From NCBI GenBank assembly GCA_039621445.1, contig CP154956.1:87426482-87490481 (forward strand): 64,000 bases of DNA, in the 5' to 3' direction. This DNA is from Euglena gracilis (lineage: Eukaryota > Euglenida > Euglenophyceae > Euglenales). Within the stretch, counting starts at the first letter, position 1. Each line of letters opens with the position of its first letter. The position numbers and the translations under genes are program-made. Positions 19,844 through 32,916 of the stretch are shown piece after piece. The notes below the pieces were generated by a model. The model was not told where the DNA came from, did not search any database, and worked only from the letters and a program-made list of their open reading frames with translations.

Positions 19844-22800
19844 ATGCAGAGCACAAGCCCCAACCCTCAATTTGATTATGACTTGTTGATGAGTTCATTG
19901 AGCAATCTTGAAGAAGATGGCGGGGATTGGAACGGTTCGATGGAAACAAGTTCCAGTTCCCGACCCTCAAGCAACAACCACACAAAGACACATTGACCCA
20001 TTTGTCATTGTCACAAGGCGAAACGCCTTTGTTGTTGCAAGGAGGCGACGAGCCTTCTTCATCATCATTATCATTGATTGTGCGGGATGTAGGTGGCAAA
20101 GGGCCATCCTCCATCCCGGTTCACCCATCTTTGATGCGGCGAGGGGATGAACCCCTTTCCGAAACACACTTGAAGGACCATGGGGATGAACCCCATTTAC
20201 GATTGGTTACCCATGTCACCCATGAACAAAGTGAGGGGTATGTGCCCTTTGCTTTGTTCACACCAAAAAGATCCCCGGTGGAAGCACCGGTGGGCTTTCT
20301 GGAGTGCAACTCGGTGGAAACACCGTGTTTTTTCCAACCCCCCCCCCTCAATTACAACCCCCCACACCATTTCGCGCATTGCCGGGATTACCCACGGAAA
20401 CTGCGGTTTTCCCTGCATTGCCATGGAATCCAGATATGCGTCCGGTGGTGCCGGAAATCTCTGGTGCCGTTTCCGTTGTGGAGGACTATGGTGATGATTT
20501 GAGGGATAACCTCACCCCGGTGATTTTTACCGAATTCTCGGTCAACTCCCAGCGGATCACCCGCTGAGCAAGCAAATTTTGCATGCCCACCAATGCGTTG
20601 CGGAATGCGCAACCATGCTCAACAAGGGTTTGCAGTTTGATGAGGACAATCAAAGGGTTGTCAAAACCAAACTGGAATATTGCTGGAATTATTTGCAGGA
20701 AATCGGCAAATATTGCCAACACAATTTCGAAAATGCAGGGAAAGACCTTCAGCATTTTCGAGAAAGTGTTGACAGTATTTTGCGCATCCAACTCCCACAA
20801 AATTTCCAACAAATCAGTGAAACACTGCATGAAGCGGAAACACGGAATGATTCCAAGTTTCTGCACGTGCAAAATGGTATGAGCCATCTTTTTTCCAACG
20901 TGGAATCTTGTTCAACAATGCTACTGCAATTGCAGCAACAATTACACGCGCAAAATGCCACCCCCAAAATGCCTGAAATCGGTAACTTTGTTACGGTTGA
21001 GCGTTTTGCCGCACTCACCAATTCTTTCCAAGAAGCCCAACAACGGATTTTGCATCTATGCTCGGAAATCGAGCATTTGAAGCAATTTCAGGCGAAATTG
21101 CAAGAAACTTTCGTTCCCCGTACGCAAATACATCTTTTGGAGGAACGAATCCTACACTTGGAGCAGAAATCCTGCCATTGTGCCGCAAATCAGGATGTAT
21201 TAACCTCCTTGAACGCGAAAATCGCGGATTGCGCACAACGGTTGGATTTCGCGCAACAACAGTTGCAAACGGACATTGGCGGTATTTAGTGCTTTCCAAG
21301 CAAATTCCGACATTAGTGGTATTCAAGACGCTATTGGGGAATTGAAAACCCGTTGTACCTTGTTGTCCACCAAATTAGCGGAAATACGCTCACTTCCCAA
21401 TGTTTCGCGCGCTCGGATATCCGAGTCACCGGAATTTCGCACCTTTTACGACAAAATGCTTGGTGATAACAAGGAAACCTTGCAAGCATTTTGCACAAGT
21501 TTGAATGAACTTGAGGAATCGGTGAATCGGAATGCCCGATCCATGCAAGATGAGGTTTCACGGTTGGATGGACGAATTTCTGCGTTGTTGGAAAAGCCAA
21601 CCGCGTATAATTAGCGCACCACCGCGGAAACCCCCACCCACCAAGACACTCCACCAATTTCAAATAGTCTCACATTCTGTAAAAGCGCTTGCGGGTCAAC
21701 TCCGGAATGTGGAGGAGTCCCAAGGAAAGTTTTTCCAAGACCTACACTTGGTTTCTGAAAAGTTGCCACACTTGGAAGATTTTTCCCGTTACCGCAAACA
21801 CATTAGGCATTTGGAGACTGAGGTTGACCGTATTTGCGGCCAACTCCAGTTGGTGGAACATTTGGAAGGAACGGTGCATGACTTGTCCGCGAGTTTGGAT
21901 AAAATGTCCACTCCGGTACCGGTCATGCCACCACCCACCGCGGTAAGCGCTGCGGTTGGTATTACAAATGTCCCGGAATCGCGTTCTCAAAATATCGTTT
22001 CTGGAGGAGGAATCCCTACTTCCACCGCAAACTTGGTACAACCACCCTCGAAAACGCGAATTGTACCACCTTTGCTTTTGCCCACACCACAAACCCACTT
22101 TTTACACGACATTTACGATGAGGAACTTGATCCACCGCTCGAAAATTCGAGTATCCACCAAGAAATTCAACATTCCAACCTTGTGCGAGGAATGAGCCAA
22201 CACCCCACACCTGGTATTGGTCATGTGTCGCATTCGCTATTTTACCAACCACCAACGGGTTCTGGAATACCAGATCACCCATCGGGTTTTCGGCGGGAAA
22301 CCCGCCCCACCGGGAGAGTTTCACCACATTTTTCGTGTTTCCCGCAAGAAAATCCTGCCACCCCTACACTTGGTGCGGGAAATCCTGCACGGGGTATACT
22401 TGGAACGGAAAATCCGCGAAATGCGCTTGGTGTTAGGAATTACCCGGACCCAAACCCCTGGAATACCACCGAGGGTCAGCGGGTTACTCAGAGAGACTTC
22501 AAGGGAACCATCGCAATCGCGAACAAGGTTAAACCCCAATGGGACGGGGATCCAACCACATGTAGACAATATTTCGGGACTGGGAGTACTACTGGGCACT
22601 AAAAGGACCCACCCAGGACCCGAATCGCGAGGTAGTCAAGATGGAATTCATCGATTGCCTACCGAGGGAGGAGCGAGAACGCACACGCAATTTAGTGATA
22701 CGTAATGGCGTATCATTTGAAGACCTGGTTGAGCAATACGCTTCAACTAACTCAAGTCTGGTCACCAGGATTACTCTGGAGAATAAATGGCGACAATGCG

Positions 22801-23048
22801 CGCCATCGGATCGCAAATGGAAACCCATTGACCTTTGGTATGCCAAATGGTTAGCACTTGCTTCCGAAGTTGATGAACTTAGTGAGAAGCAAATGCGCGA
22901 ACAATTCGATGCGGTTTTGTTGCATTTCACACCATCTCTCGTGAAGGATATCCATCGCGAGGAGTTGGCAAGGCATGAGATGACTCTTGCCCAACGTTGG
23001 AATTATGTGTCAAAGCAACTCAAGCTCACACAAGTTTGGGACAAATAA
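19844..23048 (+). pseudogene. Element 1 Gag, frame-shifted
   Basis: A possible ATG at 19,844 starts a series of frames (19,844-20,010; 19,927-20,502; 20,304-20,567; 20,579-21,289; 21,276-21,614; 21,532-22,602; 22,641-23,048) that change register at each joint. The middle (20,579-21,900) is strongly heptad-like, Leu/Gln/Glu-rich and probably coiled coil. Next comes a Pro/Thr-rich linker. The capsid core spans about 22,500-23,048, with WDGDPTTCRQYF, MEFIDCLPREERER and later AQRWNYVSKQLK, as in Ty3-type capsids. Gag would form the virus-like particle. Confidence 0.75.
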
Positions 23049-23920
23049 AGTCCGCTTTCCAAACGCATCACACCGCGGGAATCCCTGCGGGTGCGGTTAA
23101 TGCGTTAAAGAAATCTCCCACGTCACCAAGATCACCCACCATGGGACCGAAAACGCGGAATCAGCGTTCTTCGGACCAAGGCACGAATAAACTGTGCTTT
23201 TTGTGTAACAAATCTGGTCGCATATCTCGGGAATGCCCGAATCCCGATGCGCAAAAGCGTATTGGAGTCCAAGGGGCTCGAACTCCTCACGGGGATCGGG
23301 TTCCTCGGCGTTTTCACGTCATTCGTGTGCTTCACGGTCTTCGGAGAACCGCTTTAGCGGTAGTAGGCCCAAGTCACCATCGCGTGATGGGCGGGAAACC
23401 CGTCCTTCTCGCGGTCGGTCACCTGCCCCCCCCTACCCGGAAACGGGAGTTCAATCGCGACTCTTCACGATCTCGTTCGCGGAGTGGATCAATCTCTTCG
23501 CGCGAGTCACCGGGGAAACCCCGGTACACCGGTCATGGTCGACGGGAAACCCGTTCACCACGACGGTTTGAGGTAGAACGGAATACCGTTCCCCCCGTTA
23601 TGCGGAATCCCGCAACAAGTCCCGTTGTTCACTTTGCGGTTCCAAGAACCACCACTCATCCAAATTCTCAGATCTCGTTCCCCCCGGGCCGGCTACGGAA
23701 ATCGCGGTAAGCGCCGCGAGGACCGTGGTTACTCCTCCAACCGGCAAACAGTCGGTTTAAAGATATCTTGTTTGGAGGAGGACACCCCGGCTTCGGGAAG
23801 GGAGGGGGATGAGACCTCGGACGGGGAATTTAATGAGGCCCGAATGGCGGTGCGCTCTTTGAATTCCATTTATTCCACCCAAAAGTCCGTTGCCGGCTGT
23901 GCGGCCGGTTCGGACTTGGA
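22997..23920 (+). pseudogene. Element 1 nucleocapsid with altered zinc knuckle
   Basis: The knuckle CFLCNKSGRISREC at about 23,200-23,241 has the spacing of a CCHC box, but the His position is Arg (CGC, one transition from CAC). It is followed by an Arg/Ser-rich basic region spread over two frames (to 23,710 and 23,924), interrupted by several short GGGAAACCC-type palindromes. Confidence 0.7.
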
Positions 23921-24222
23921 GTAGGGGAGCCCGAGGTCCGAGGGCACGGACCTCTGGGCTGATGAACAGATGGAGGTAAGACCTGATCAACCTTGCCCCC
24001 CCTGCCCATCCGCCTTCACGGTCGGTACCCGGAATTATTTCGGGTCCACTACCCCCCACTCCACATTTCCGCTCGGAATGCTGAGCAAAGTAGGAAAGGG
24101 TTCATGGGAAAGTTGGCATGCAAACGTATTTCCGCCAGACCCTTCACTTTGCGTACCACCAATGGAATTACTCGTCCAAGCGGAAATCCGCATTCAAAAG
24201 TTCTCCACCAATTTTTTAAAAT

Positions 24223-24540
24223 TTTAATTGACACTGGTTGTCGCATTGCACTGCTCTTTCGGTTGGGTTTGATACCGACCCCTCTCTTGGTAAGCTCCAA
24301 GAAACCGATCAAAATTACAACCGCGGATAACACCCCCATGTGCGGTGGTGATTTGTGATGTGTGCTCGAGATACTCTTGCCCATCATTCCCAAGCATCAC
24401 TCACACCCCCCACAATTGCAACATTTCACCAATATTTGGGGTTATGAGTCAGGAATTCACGTGTCTGACGTAATTTTGGGATACCCATTTTTACACCAGT
24501 ACCGATTGGTTGTGGATTGCCACTCCCACGGTTTGCGCAC
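24223..24540 (+). pseudogene. Element 1 aspartic protease remnants
   Basis: ILIDTGCRIALLF (about 24,222-24,260) carries the Asp-Thr-Gly active-site triad. DVILGYPFLHQYRLVVDC (about 24,466-24,520, next frame) matches the flap-to-C-terminal part of retropepsins. A TGA near 24,357 and a frameshift separate them. Pro/Thr-rich sequence follows to 25,003. Confidence 0.7.
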
Positions 24541-25523
24541 AGGACCCACCACTTCATTGCCACCCAAACCACCATCACCGTTGGCGTCCACTATGACGAC
24601 CACCACTTTTCCAACACCGTTACCCACAATGGCAACACCGTTATCCACCACACCAACCACCGTTTTCCACACCCGGGGTACGGAGAAAGCCTCCCCCCTA
24701 CCCAGTGACACACCTACATGCATTCCACATGAGGTAGGGCAAGCGAGTAGCGGTACCCCCGCCGTTTCAGTGGGTTACAAGACGAAAGCCCAAAGGCCTG
24801 AAGTAATTACGGTGTCGAGTAGTCGCCCAACCACACCACCACTCCGTTACCCACCAGTTGTCCCGAATCCAGGCACACCTGTACAAGACTCACCGGCTAA
24901 TACCACCACTTACACGCACACCCGTCACACCACCACACTTCCTTCCAACGTGTGCACTGCAGGAGAATCTCCACCCAATCGGATTTCGTTTGTGGATGTT
25001 TAGTTCAAAATCCAATACTAATCGCAGTTCCGAAAACGGAATTCTCCCCCAATGATACACTTGGTTGTAGCCCGCAATGCGCGGAGATACACCGAGTACT
25101 CCAACGACGCGGATTAGCCTCGTTGTTTGGAAACGCGAAAAGCGTCATTCCAATCACAATCGCAATTACACTTGGTACGGATTTGATGCGGAATGGGGAA
25201 AACCCCAGCCTGTCCAAATTCCCTTGGTATTAACCCTTGAGATAGTGGAAGACAGCCCGCATGTTTGTGGATCCATTCATTGTGTTTCTTCATTCCAACC
25301 CGGAAATCGGGTGCATGAATACGCGATGGAATACGTATGGAATGCTTTCAATTTTGGTCAATATCGCATTTTGAACGATGGTTTTCCAAAATCACGACAT
25401 TGGCTGATTCCTTTGATTTGGCATTGGAAATCGACGCCATTTCATCGAAGCGCATGCCCGTTTGCCACGTCATTGGTCACAACACTCCAACACATTTGAC
25501 AAATTTTAGGGTGATACGGTGTT

Positions 25524-26484
25524 ATGGAGGCACCCACCCAAAAAAACTTATCGAATGTGCGGTTGAGAAAACTCTGCGGGATGAAGCCCGTGGAGTTATT
25601 CTCATACCCATCATTCCGGAAGCGGAATGCTTCCACCAACTATTGTATGTCTTGTTTTCATTGGTGGGATTTTCCCACTAATGTACCGATGTTTGAAGAT
25701 TTTTGTGGTAAAATATTACCACCCTTACAAGAAGTCATTTTTCGCGCTTGTTTCTTCAATGCATTCAGAATATCCGAATTCGCGTGGCCGAGGAAGCTCG
25801 GTAGCCCCAGGGAAGGAACCCTGGCGGTTTCCGCGGTCATCGAGAGTGCAGGTCAGCATCCTAAGTCAGCCGAATTCTGTTCGCGGATCACACGCGAATT
25901 TCACGGTGTGCTGGAAAATCCAGTATACGCGTGCGACATCGACCACGCGATACGCGGTCCGTTCGGTGTTTCCAAGATTGAGCTTAAGGAAGGAGCTAAG
26001 CCGATGCACCGTACTTTTTTTCGTTGTTCGGGAGAACGCGAACAAGCTCTCAATGAAATGATTGAGAAGCTTATTCAACGCAAGCGGATTGTACCCTCGA
26101 AAAGCGAGTGGACATCCCAAACATTTGTTGTTCCTAAACCCCCGGACCCCTCAGGTCAGAAGAAATGGAGACAGGTGCTGTATTACCGGTACCTGAACTC
26201 CCAGACAAGGGATGATCCCTTCCTGCTCCCCTTGATCGAGGATTTGATCACCAAAACAATCGGAAAACCGGTTGTGGTCAATTTACGATCTGGAGGACGG
26301 TTTTCACCAAATGCACTTGCACCTCGAATCACAACCATACACGGCATTCGTGACATCCAAGGGTGTGTACCAATGGACGGTACTCCCCATGGGTGTTAAG
26401 AATGGCCCAGCCATGTTTCAACGCACGATTCAACGGGTTTTACGCGACTTACCGTTTGTGAGTGGTCCAGGTGCATTTTTATAG
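25524..26484 (+). pseudogene. Element 1 reverse transcriptase, N-terminal half
   Basis: The first frame shows motif 1-2 (IVPSKSEWTSQTFVVPKPPD). A frameshift near 26,255 leads to a second frame with MWSIYDLEDGFHQMHLHL (motif A) and QWTVLPMGVKNGPAMFQRTI (motif B). The sequence is then replaced at about 26,485, before motif C, so the YxDD box and the whole RNase H are absent. It cannot encode an active enzyme. Confidence 0.85.
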
Positions 26485-27090
26485 TCACCATGAAATCACA
26501 GGCTGAAGCCTAATTCAAACAGGCAGATCCTAATTCACAGAAAAAATGATGGTGCTGTCTGTAGGTGGCTGTCAACATACACTGTTCACTCTGTTGTCTG
26601 GGATTACTTTCCTGAGATTGGATTTGTTTGATTTTGTCTGCGGCGCAAGTTTATTTCAGGTTTGGTCATTGCTGTTGGAAGTGGGATTTTGGGAAAGAGA
26701 TTTCAGTGAAAGGGATGTCATGTAAAGGAAGGGGCTCCAGAAGTCAGGTCCGTGGTAAGGGGACCTCGGACTTTCATGAACAGTGTATCAGGACAGTGTC
26801 CCAGTCCAGTTCGAACAGGGGACGCCATCGAGATGTACAGCCAGATTTGGTGAGATGTCGTTCGGTTGCCTGCCAGACAGATTCTCTGAGACTGGAATCC
26901 GTGGCTTGCCAGACATTTGGCAAAAGGCGGACAAGGGCCAGACGGCTACAGCGGAGATGACTCGACCACCAAAAAAGATTTGAAGATTTGAAGATTGATG
27001 GACAAAATTGGGGACCAGATTGGACATTGCAAAGTGATTGTAATTGGTAATTACAATTTGCTGCAACTTTGATTGTGGTCGGCTGTCTGG
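26485..27090. other. Foreign ~600-bp segment replacing RT palm and RNase H
   Basis: The segment is not retroelement coding sequence and shows no domain. It includes a degenerate internal repeat in which SVACQT recurs in one frame (about 26,865-26,925). I could not find inverted ends or a target duplication, so a deletion with filler is as likely as an insertion. Confidence 0.5.
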
Positions 27091-28439
27091 GTATTTGTGG
27101 TTATTTATACCCCTGGTCACACGCAGAAAGTAGTGGATCCGCTCAGTCGGGCCACTTGGTATTACCCTGAGAACCCGGATGAGGGAGACGCGACTTTTCA
27201 TGGAAGTCAGGAAGCTGACGAGTACGCACGTCGAAACGACGCTGCGGACAATCTTTTGGATTCTTTTCCCGTTTCACGCTTGTTCCTGGTCGCACCAGTG
27301 CGCGGAACACGCCGACGTGGAAGCACGTCTGGACCCCGGCGTATTACACGCACGGAGTCCCCTTCACCACTGTTCTTTCGCGAATGGGATTATAGTCGTG
27401 ATCCGGTGTATCACACCATTGTCACCAGACGTCGTAGTGGCGAAATGCTGGAGAATTACACTCTTTCACCCTTACCGTTGGTTTTTCGCAATGAATCGGG
27501 TTACAAATATTGTATTCCCCAGGACCTGGTTGATGATGTGATTTTGTGCTATCACAACCACGGTCACCCTGGGGCCCCCAAACTTCTTTCGTTGGTGGGC
27601 CGCAGGTACTGCACAACCTTGAGCGAGAAAGAGCTTTACTCACGCTGTTTGCGGATAGCACAACGGTGTCAAATTTGTCAAGCGGTAAAACCCGCGGAGG
27701 TACCCCCCCCTGGTACGATGGACTTTTTCCCCGTACCCCCTGACATTTTTACATCCCTCTGCATGGATTTTCTTGAATTAGAACCGTGCAGAGGAACGGA
27801 CGACAAAATTTACAATTACGTTTTTGTTGTCGTCTGCAGGCTGACTGGGTACATTGTAGCCATTCCATGTCATTCCATTCCAGAAGTCAGGGTTGACTGC
27901 CCAGAGTTTGGCAACTATATTTTTGGAGAAATGTATTTGTTTAATGGGTTTACCGAATGAAATTGTGAGTGATCAAGACCATTTGATTTCTTCAAGGTTT
28001 TTCACCACTTTGTGCGGTTTACTCGGAATTGAGCAATATTTTTCCATTATATACTGACCCAAAGTCAATGGTAGAGCCGAGGCAGCCGTGAAATCCGTCG
28101 TGAATATGCTTCGCCTTTCACTGGCTGACTCGCACAGCAACTGGATATCAATGCTACCATGGTCTTTGTTTCATATCAATACCCTACCAGGGTTGGTTTT
28201 GCCTCACTCCCCCTATAAATTAGTTTTCGGACGGGACCCTCCGGCCATAGGGGATGTCCCTTCGAAAAGACCCGCCCGAACGAGTGTCAGTTGCGAGACC
28301 TGGTTTGTGGAAGTAGAAAATCTACGTTCTGCAGTCCAGAAGCGAGTCACTGATATTCATGCTACTAAACCGAAATCGTTTTTGCAGAGTTTCAAGTCAC
28401 CTGTGTATAGTCCCGGTGACCGCGTGTGGGTGCGGGATA
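27091..28439 (+). pseudogene. Element 1 integrase
   Basis: It starts at the tail of RNase H (YTPGHTQKVVDPLSR). The zinc-binding HHCC region is seen as CYHNHGHPG ... RCQICQAVKP. The core shows Asp in SLCMDFLELEP, Asp in IVSDQDH and Glu in VNGRAEAAVKSV, the DD-E triad. There is a frameshift near 27,950 and an in-frame TGA near 28,055. The frame ends at VYSPGDRVWVRD where element 2 is inserted, and continues at 33,500. Confidence 0.85.
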
Positions 28440-29024
28440 TGTCGGCTGTCGGCCCGCCGACAGCCGGTTTCTAGACATTCCCCCCGCGATAGGACTCACC
28501 CAGTGGGTAGGAAGCTCCAGAAGTCAACTGGAAGGTGAGCAAAATGTTGCAAGTCTGGAAATACAAAAATAAAAGAATGAAGGAGCAACGCATTCCATTC
28601 CAAAATAATTGTTTGTATGTTCCTGTCACCCACTGCAAGCACAGGTGTGTCAACCAAGGTGTGCAGGTTGCCTTGTGTGTGCTTTGCCTTCTGAATCAAG
28701 TCCATACCTCAAAGGGGTCTTATTTGTGGTTTTCTTTGGATTCAAGGGCAGATAAAGCCATTTTCAGTTACAAAGTTTTGGATCCTACGCCGGTGGCAAC
28801 CCAGCCACTGGCAGGGGGCGAAAAGCCGGGCCTCCGGCCCTGAGCCCTCCGGAGGCTCTTTTTTGTGAAAAACCCTGGTGCTGGGTGGTGACCGTAGGTG
28901 GGGGAAAAGGAAGAAGGAGGCCCAGTTGGTCGGGCACTCCATTCCCCAGGCATTTCATTTCATTTTTCTGTGTCCACTTCACCACTTTTACCTTGCCCTT
29001 TTTTTCCGAAACCCCCCACCGACA
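28440..29024 (+). repeat. 5' LTR of element 2 (585 bp)
   Basis: TG...CA ends with a TGTCGG/CCGACA terminal inverted repeat. The start is itself palindromic (GGCTGTCGG then CCGACAGCC, 28,443-28,465). Two further hairpins, GGGCCTCCGGCCC and GAGCCCTCCGGAGGCTC (about 28,827-28,860), stand before a T run, a layout that could serve in RNA 3'-end formation; that role is inference. Confidence 0.92.
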
Positions 29025-29037
29025 TGGTAAGCAGAGG
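29025..29037 (+). promoter_or_regulatory. Primer-binding site of element 2
   Basis: TGGTAAGCAGAGG starts at the base after the LTR. It resembles TGGTAGCAGAG-type sites with one extra A. Confidence 0.7.
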
Positions 29038-32000
29038 TTTGCTGCTGGGCTGTGCCCAGCACAATGTTTTTGAAATCTGTGGTTTTCTTTGGAATCTGTG
29101 CACCAGTTTGTGCTTAAATCGTGGGTGAATGTTTTCATCTGGTGGTGTTTTTGCAAATGGAATGGATTCAATCTGTGAGCAAGGCTCTGGGGGGAATAGA
29201 CACTGAAAACAGCCCAGATTTTTGCAACTCGCAGTAATAGGAGAACGGGCCAGTGTGAGTGTCAGCCGAGAGCCAAGCTCTAAGCTCCAGGTTGTTGTCG
29301 AGTGTGATTTTTTTTCTGTGGCTTGTGGCTTTGTCAGAGTCTTATTTTCAGCAGTTCTTTCCCAAATCAGGCTATGCTTTTTGAACGAACTGTGGAGTCC
29401 AATCTGGAAGACAATTTTTCTGGCATAATTTTCATTTTCAGGTTTTCATATCATTGGTCGTTTTACAGTTTTGGCTGTGGGAAAGTCAAGTTTACCTTTT
29501 CTTCCCCAGTGATTCAAGTTTTTCATCGTTTTCTGGTTGTAGATTTTTTTCGGATAAACCTCAGAATGCTTGAAGCATGTCATTTTTGAGAAAGACCGTT
29601 TAATCTGGGGTGCGCAGTACCCTTTTACTTGTGCTCAAGCAGCCAGACAAACAGTTTCAAAAGTTTTTTGTTTTGCCAGTCCCATTTTAACTTTGATCAG
29701 GGTGAGTTTACTGCAGGTGTGGCTGTGCTGTGCTCAATCCACAGATTGGTACATTATTTCAGTGGTTTGTATGCTGGTCCCATGCATCTGTGGGCTCCGA
29801 GTCCATCTTTTGGGAGAGGTTTACTGGTTTGTTCAGTGACTTTTTTCCTGTCTGGGACATGCATCGACCTGTTCTATTTTCACAGTTTTGTTGTTTCACG
29901 GTTTCGGTGTGCTTCCAGTGAGGCAGCCCAGTTCGGTTTTGGGTTATGCCGTTTCGAGGGGAAAAAACACCTCTATCGAACACTGGCAGGCAGAGTAATT
30001 TTCATTCTTTTTTGGGAGTGATTGGTCGAAGAGGGGAACCGGGTGTGTAAATCCGGGAGGAACATACACCCCCGTCGACACACACTTAAGGGCCCAGGGA
30101 TCCTAAGTTCAGTGGTTTTCAGTTTTCAGTTCAGTGTTCAGTGGTTCAGTTTCAGTTAAGTTGTTTTGTTTTTGGTTGCAACCTGGGGAATCTTTAGTGA
30201 CCAATCCAAGTTTTCAGCTGATGAATTAACAAGGGGGACGTAAATGGCAGGTGGTTTGCGCAGACCAACTTTTATGTAACCCCCAAGGAAATTCATTTGG
30301 TTGGGACATATGGGTGGTTCCATTTTCTGAGAGCCCCATTCCGGAAAATCTCAGAGTCATCATTGGGCAGCTGAGGGTGCCGTTCAGCGAAATAATCGCC
30401 ACAATTTTGTTTGGTTGTATTGTCAAGCCTGTTGGGGAAAGAAGACCACCAAAATATTTCTGGAAAGAATCCTAAAGTGGTGGCAAAGCTTATTTTTCCT
30501 TTGTGCTGTGTGGTGTGTGGGCCAAATGGTGAGCCATGTCAGCCATTGGGTCCCGCTTTTTTGGATGTTTTTTGCTGTGTTTGCCTTTTTTGTTTCATGT
30601 TTTCCCTCGTGCAGGTTTTTAACTCAACAACAAGGGGCAAGTTCGTGAATTTCACCGTGGAGAATTATCTGAAGAATTTATGAGCATTTGGACAACAACG
30701 AGCATGATTTCATCACCACGGTGGGAACTTGAAGTGGTATTCTCACCCAGCTGGGAAGTTAATGAAGGCTTGGTGTGTTGAAGCCCAGCTGATAATTGGT
30801 TGTGATGCAGGGGGTTCTCCCCTGTTTGATGTTATTTCTTTTCTTTCTACCAAGTGAGGTGGGCCTCGCAGCCTGAACTCCCCGATCGTTCTCGTTCTCG
30901 CCAAACATTCGGGGGGAAGGGGGGGCTGCCCAAATAGCCTTGGTTCAAGAATCAGCTTATTTTTTCTCCAGTGAAGAATTTTGGAGGAATAAAGTTGTAA
31001 ATGGGTTCTCCCATCATTTGTGGGGGGGGGTCCATTTGGCTGAGTGCACCGAAGTAATTGTTATGACAACTTGATCACTTTCTTTGGAGTACCGAGCCTC
31101 AGGATTTAGCGTTCAATTTTTTCTGACTTTTGGATCCTGGCAGATTTTCGGCTCGTGTGAACCCTGAGTTTCTGGACCCCTGCCACTCTGTGTGCTGTGG
31201 GGGGGGGGGGCTCAGCGAAGCCTGATCCTGTGACTAATTCGGCTTTGGTGAAGCTGAACTTTGTTTTTGCAATCATTTTGGGAATGTGAAGCCCAGGTTG
31301 ACTTAATTGAGGTTTTGCCCTCCGGCCCTTTTGCGGGGGGGGGGGGGGAGTGCGAAGTCTCATCCTTTGGAGTTGTTTGATTTCATTCGGGTTGGACATG
31401 ACAGCCTAGGTTTGTCATTTTTTTGGTGTTTGGAGGCTGAAGCCAGGTTATGCCCCTTGCCTCTTGTTGGGGGGGGGGGCAAAAAATCGCCTTGGCTGCG
31501 ATACTTGGAGTTGAATTTTTGGGATTTTTGAGTTTGCCAAGTCGTTTGACCCCCATTGCCTCGTGTGAATGAGCAGGGGGGGGGGGGCAGTGAGAAATTT
31601 TCTGGCTGAGAAAGCGGAATTGTACTTTTTAAGATTTTTAAATTTGCTGGGAGCCCCCGACCCTCACGGCTGTGTTGCCCGGGGGGGGGGGGGGCAGATC
31701 AGTTGGTTATCAAGGATATTGTGATTCGGTTTGGCAGTCTGTGCAGTCCACAGTTGTGGGATGTTGTGTGGCTGACTTTGGGTTTTGAGGTTGTAATTCC
31801 TGGTTGGATTTGTTGAGGGCTTTTGCAGGCCTTGCTTTTGTGGAGGATTCATCTGTGTTGGGGGAAAAAACCTGGGATTTTTATTTTTTTTCCAGGGAGA
31901 AAACCGAGTTCGGATTTTGCAGACTTCGGTTTTGGATTTTGAGAACTGTGATTTTCATGGAACATTCGAACTCGGGGGAGAGCGGTGGACCCTCCTCAGT

Positions 32001-32903
32001 TCAGGCCCAGGTGTGTGGGCCATTTTGTCAGAGCCACGTGTTGCGGCTGAGGGCCAAACGGATGCCCTGTGATTTTTTGTTCATTTTTTCGGTGGGCCAA
32101 AGGGATGCCCTTTCCCGAAAGAAAGACTTCCAGACACATTGTCGGTTGGTTTTTCTTTGGAGCAAACAATACGTGATTCCACACCACACACCCCACCGCA
32201 CCCGCACATTATACACTGCTCCACTGTTTATTCACTTACCTATTCACATCATTATGTTCACCGTCCTGTCCATAACCCAACGTTCGCTGCCTTTGTTCTC
32301 GCTCTCTCCTCCGTCGTCCATTTTTTCCACTATAGAAAGGAATGCTTCGCTCTTCCTTTTTTCTTTACCCAATAAGAATTATGCCGGGCACTGTGAGCCA
32401 AGTCCCTGATTCAAAAGCATTTCATTTCTTCACAAAAAAATCAACAAATGTTCAGTTGTTGTTGTTTGGATTCTTTCCTTCCTCACCAGGGGCAATATTC
32501 TTGAACACTGCCAAAGGGACGTTTTAATTTAAGGCAGTGTGAGGGACAGGCCTGGGGGGAAGTGTGCCCGAAGTTTTTTTTGTTTTCGATTCTTTTATGG
32601 GTTCCATGTTCCTTTTGCATATACAAGTTCGGACTCAACAAAGTACAAGAATTCCCCACATTTTTGTAGGACGTTTCTTTGTCCCTTCCACCGGTGGTGG
32701 GTGGGGGCTGGCCCCGTTATCACCTGATTATTCAGGTGCCCCTAAAAGCACTATCAAGTTGCTGGGGGGGGGGGGAGATCACCACAGCCCTTCAAAAAAA
32801 AAACTAAAAAAAATGCCCCCGGATGCCAAAACGACCCAACCTTAAAAAAAAATGAATTTTCCCCATTCAAGGGGGGGAGTCAAAAATTGGTCCGACTAAC
32901 GTC
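29038..32903 (+). other. Interior of element 2, non-coding
   Basis: The interior is Phe/Cys/Val-rich in every plus frame because the DNA is T/G-rich; no frame exceeds about 200 codons and none shows Gag or Pol motifs. There are G homopolymers at 31,021, 31,200, 31,335, 31,470, 31,575 and 31,681, and repeated CAGTTTTCAGTTCAGTG-like units near 30,108-30,160. Confidence 0.7.
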
Positions 32904-32916
32904 GCAAGGGAGGGGC
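32904..32916 (+). promoter_or_regulatory. Polypurine tract of element 2
   Basis: GCAAGGGAGGGGC lies directly upstream of the 3' LTR, where plus-strand priming is expected. Confidence 0.7.
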
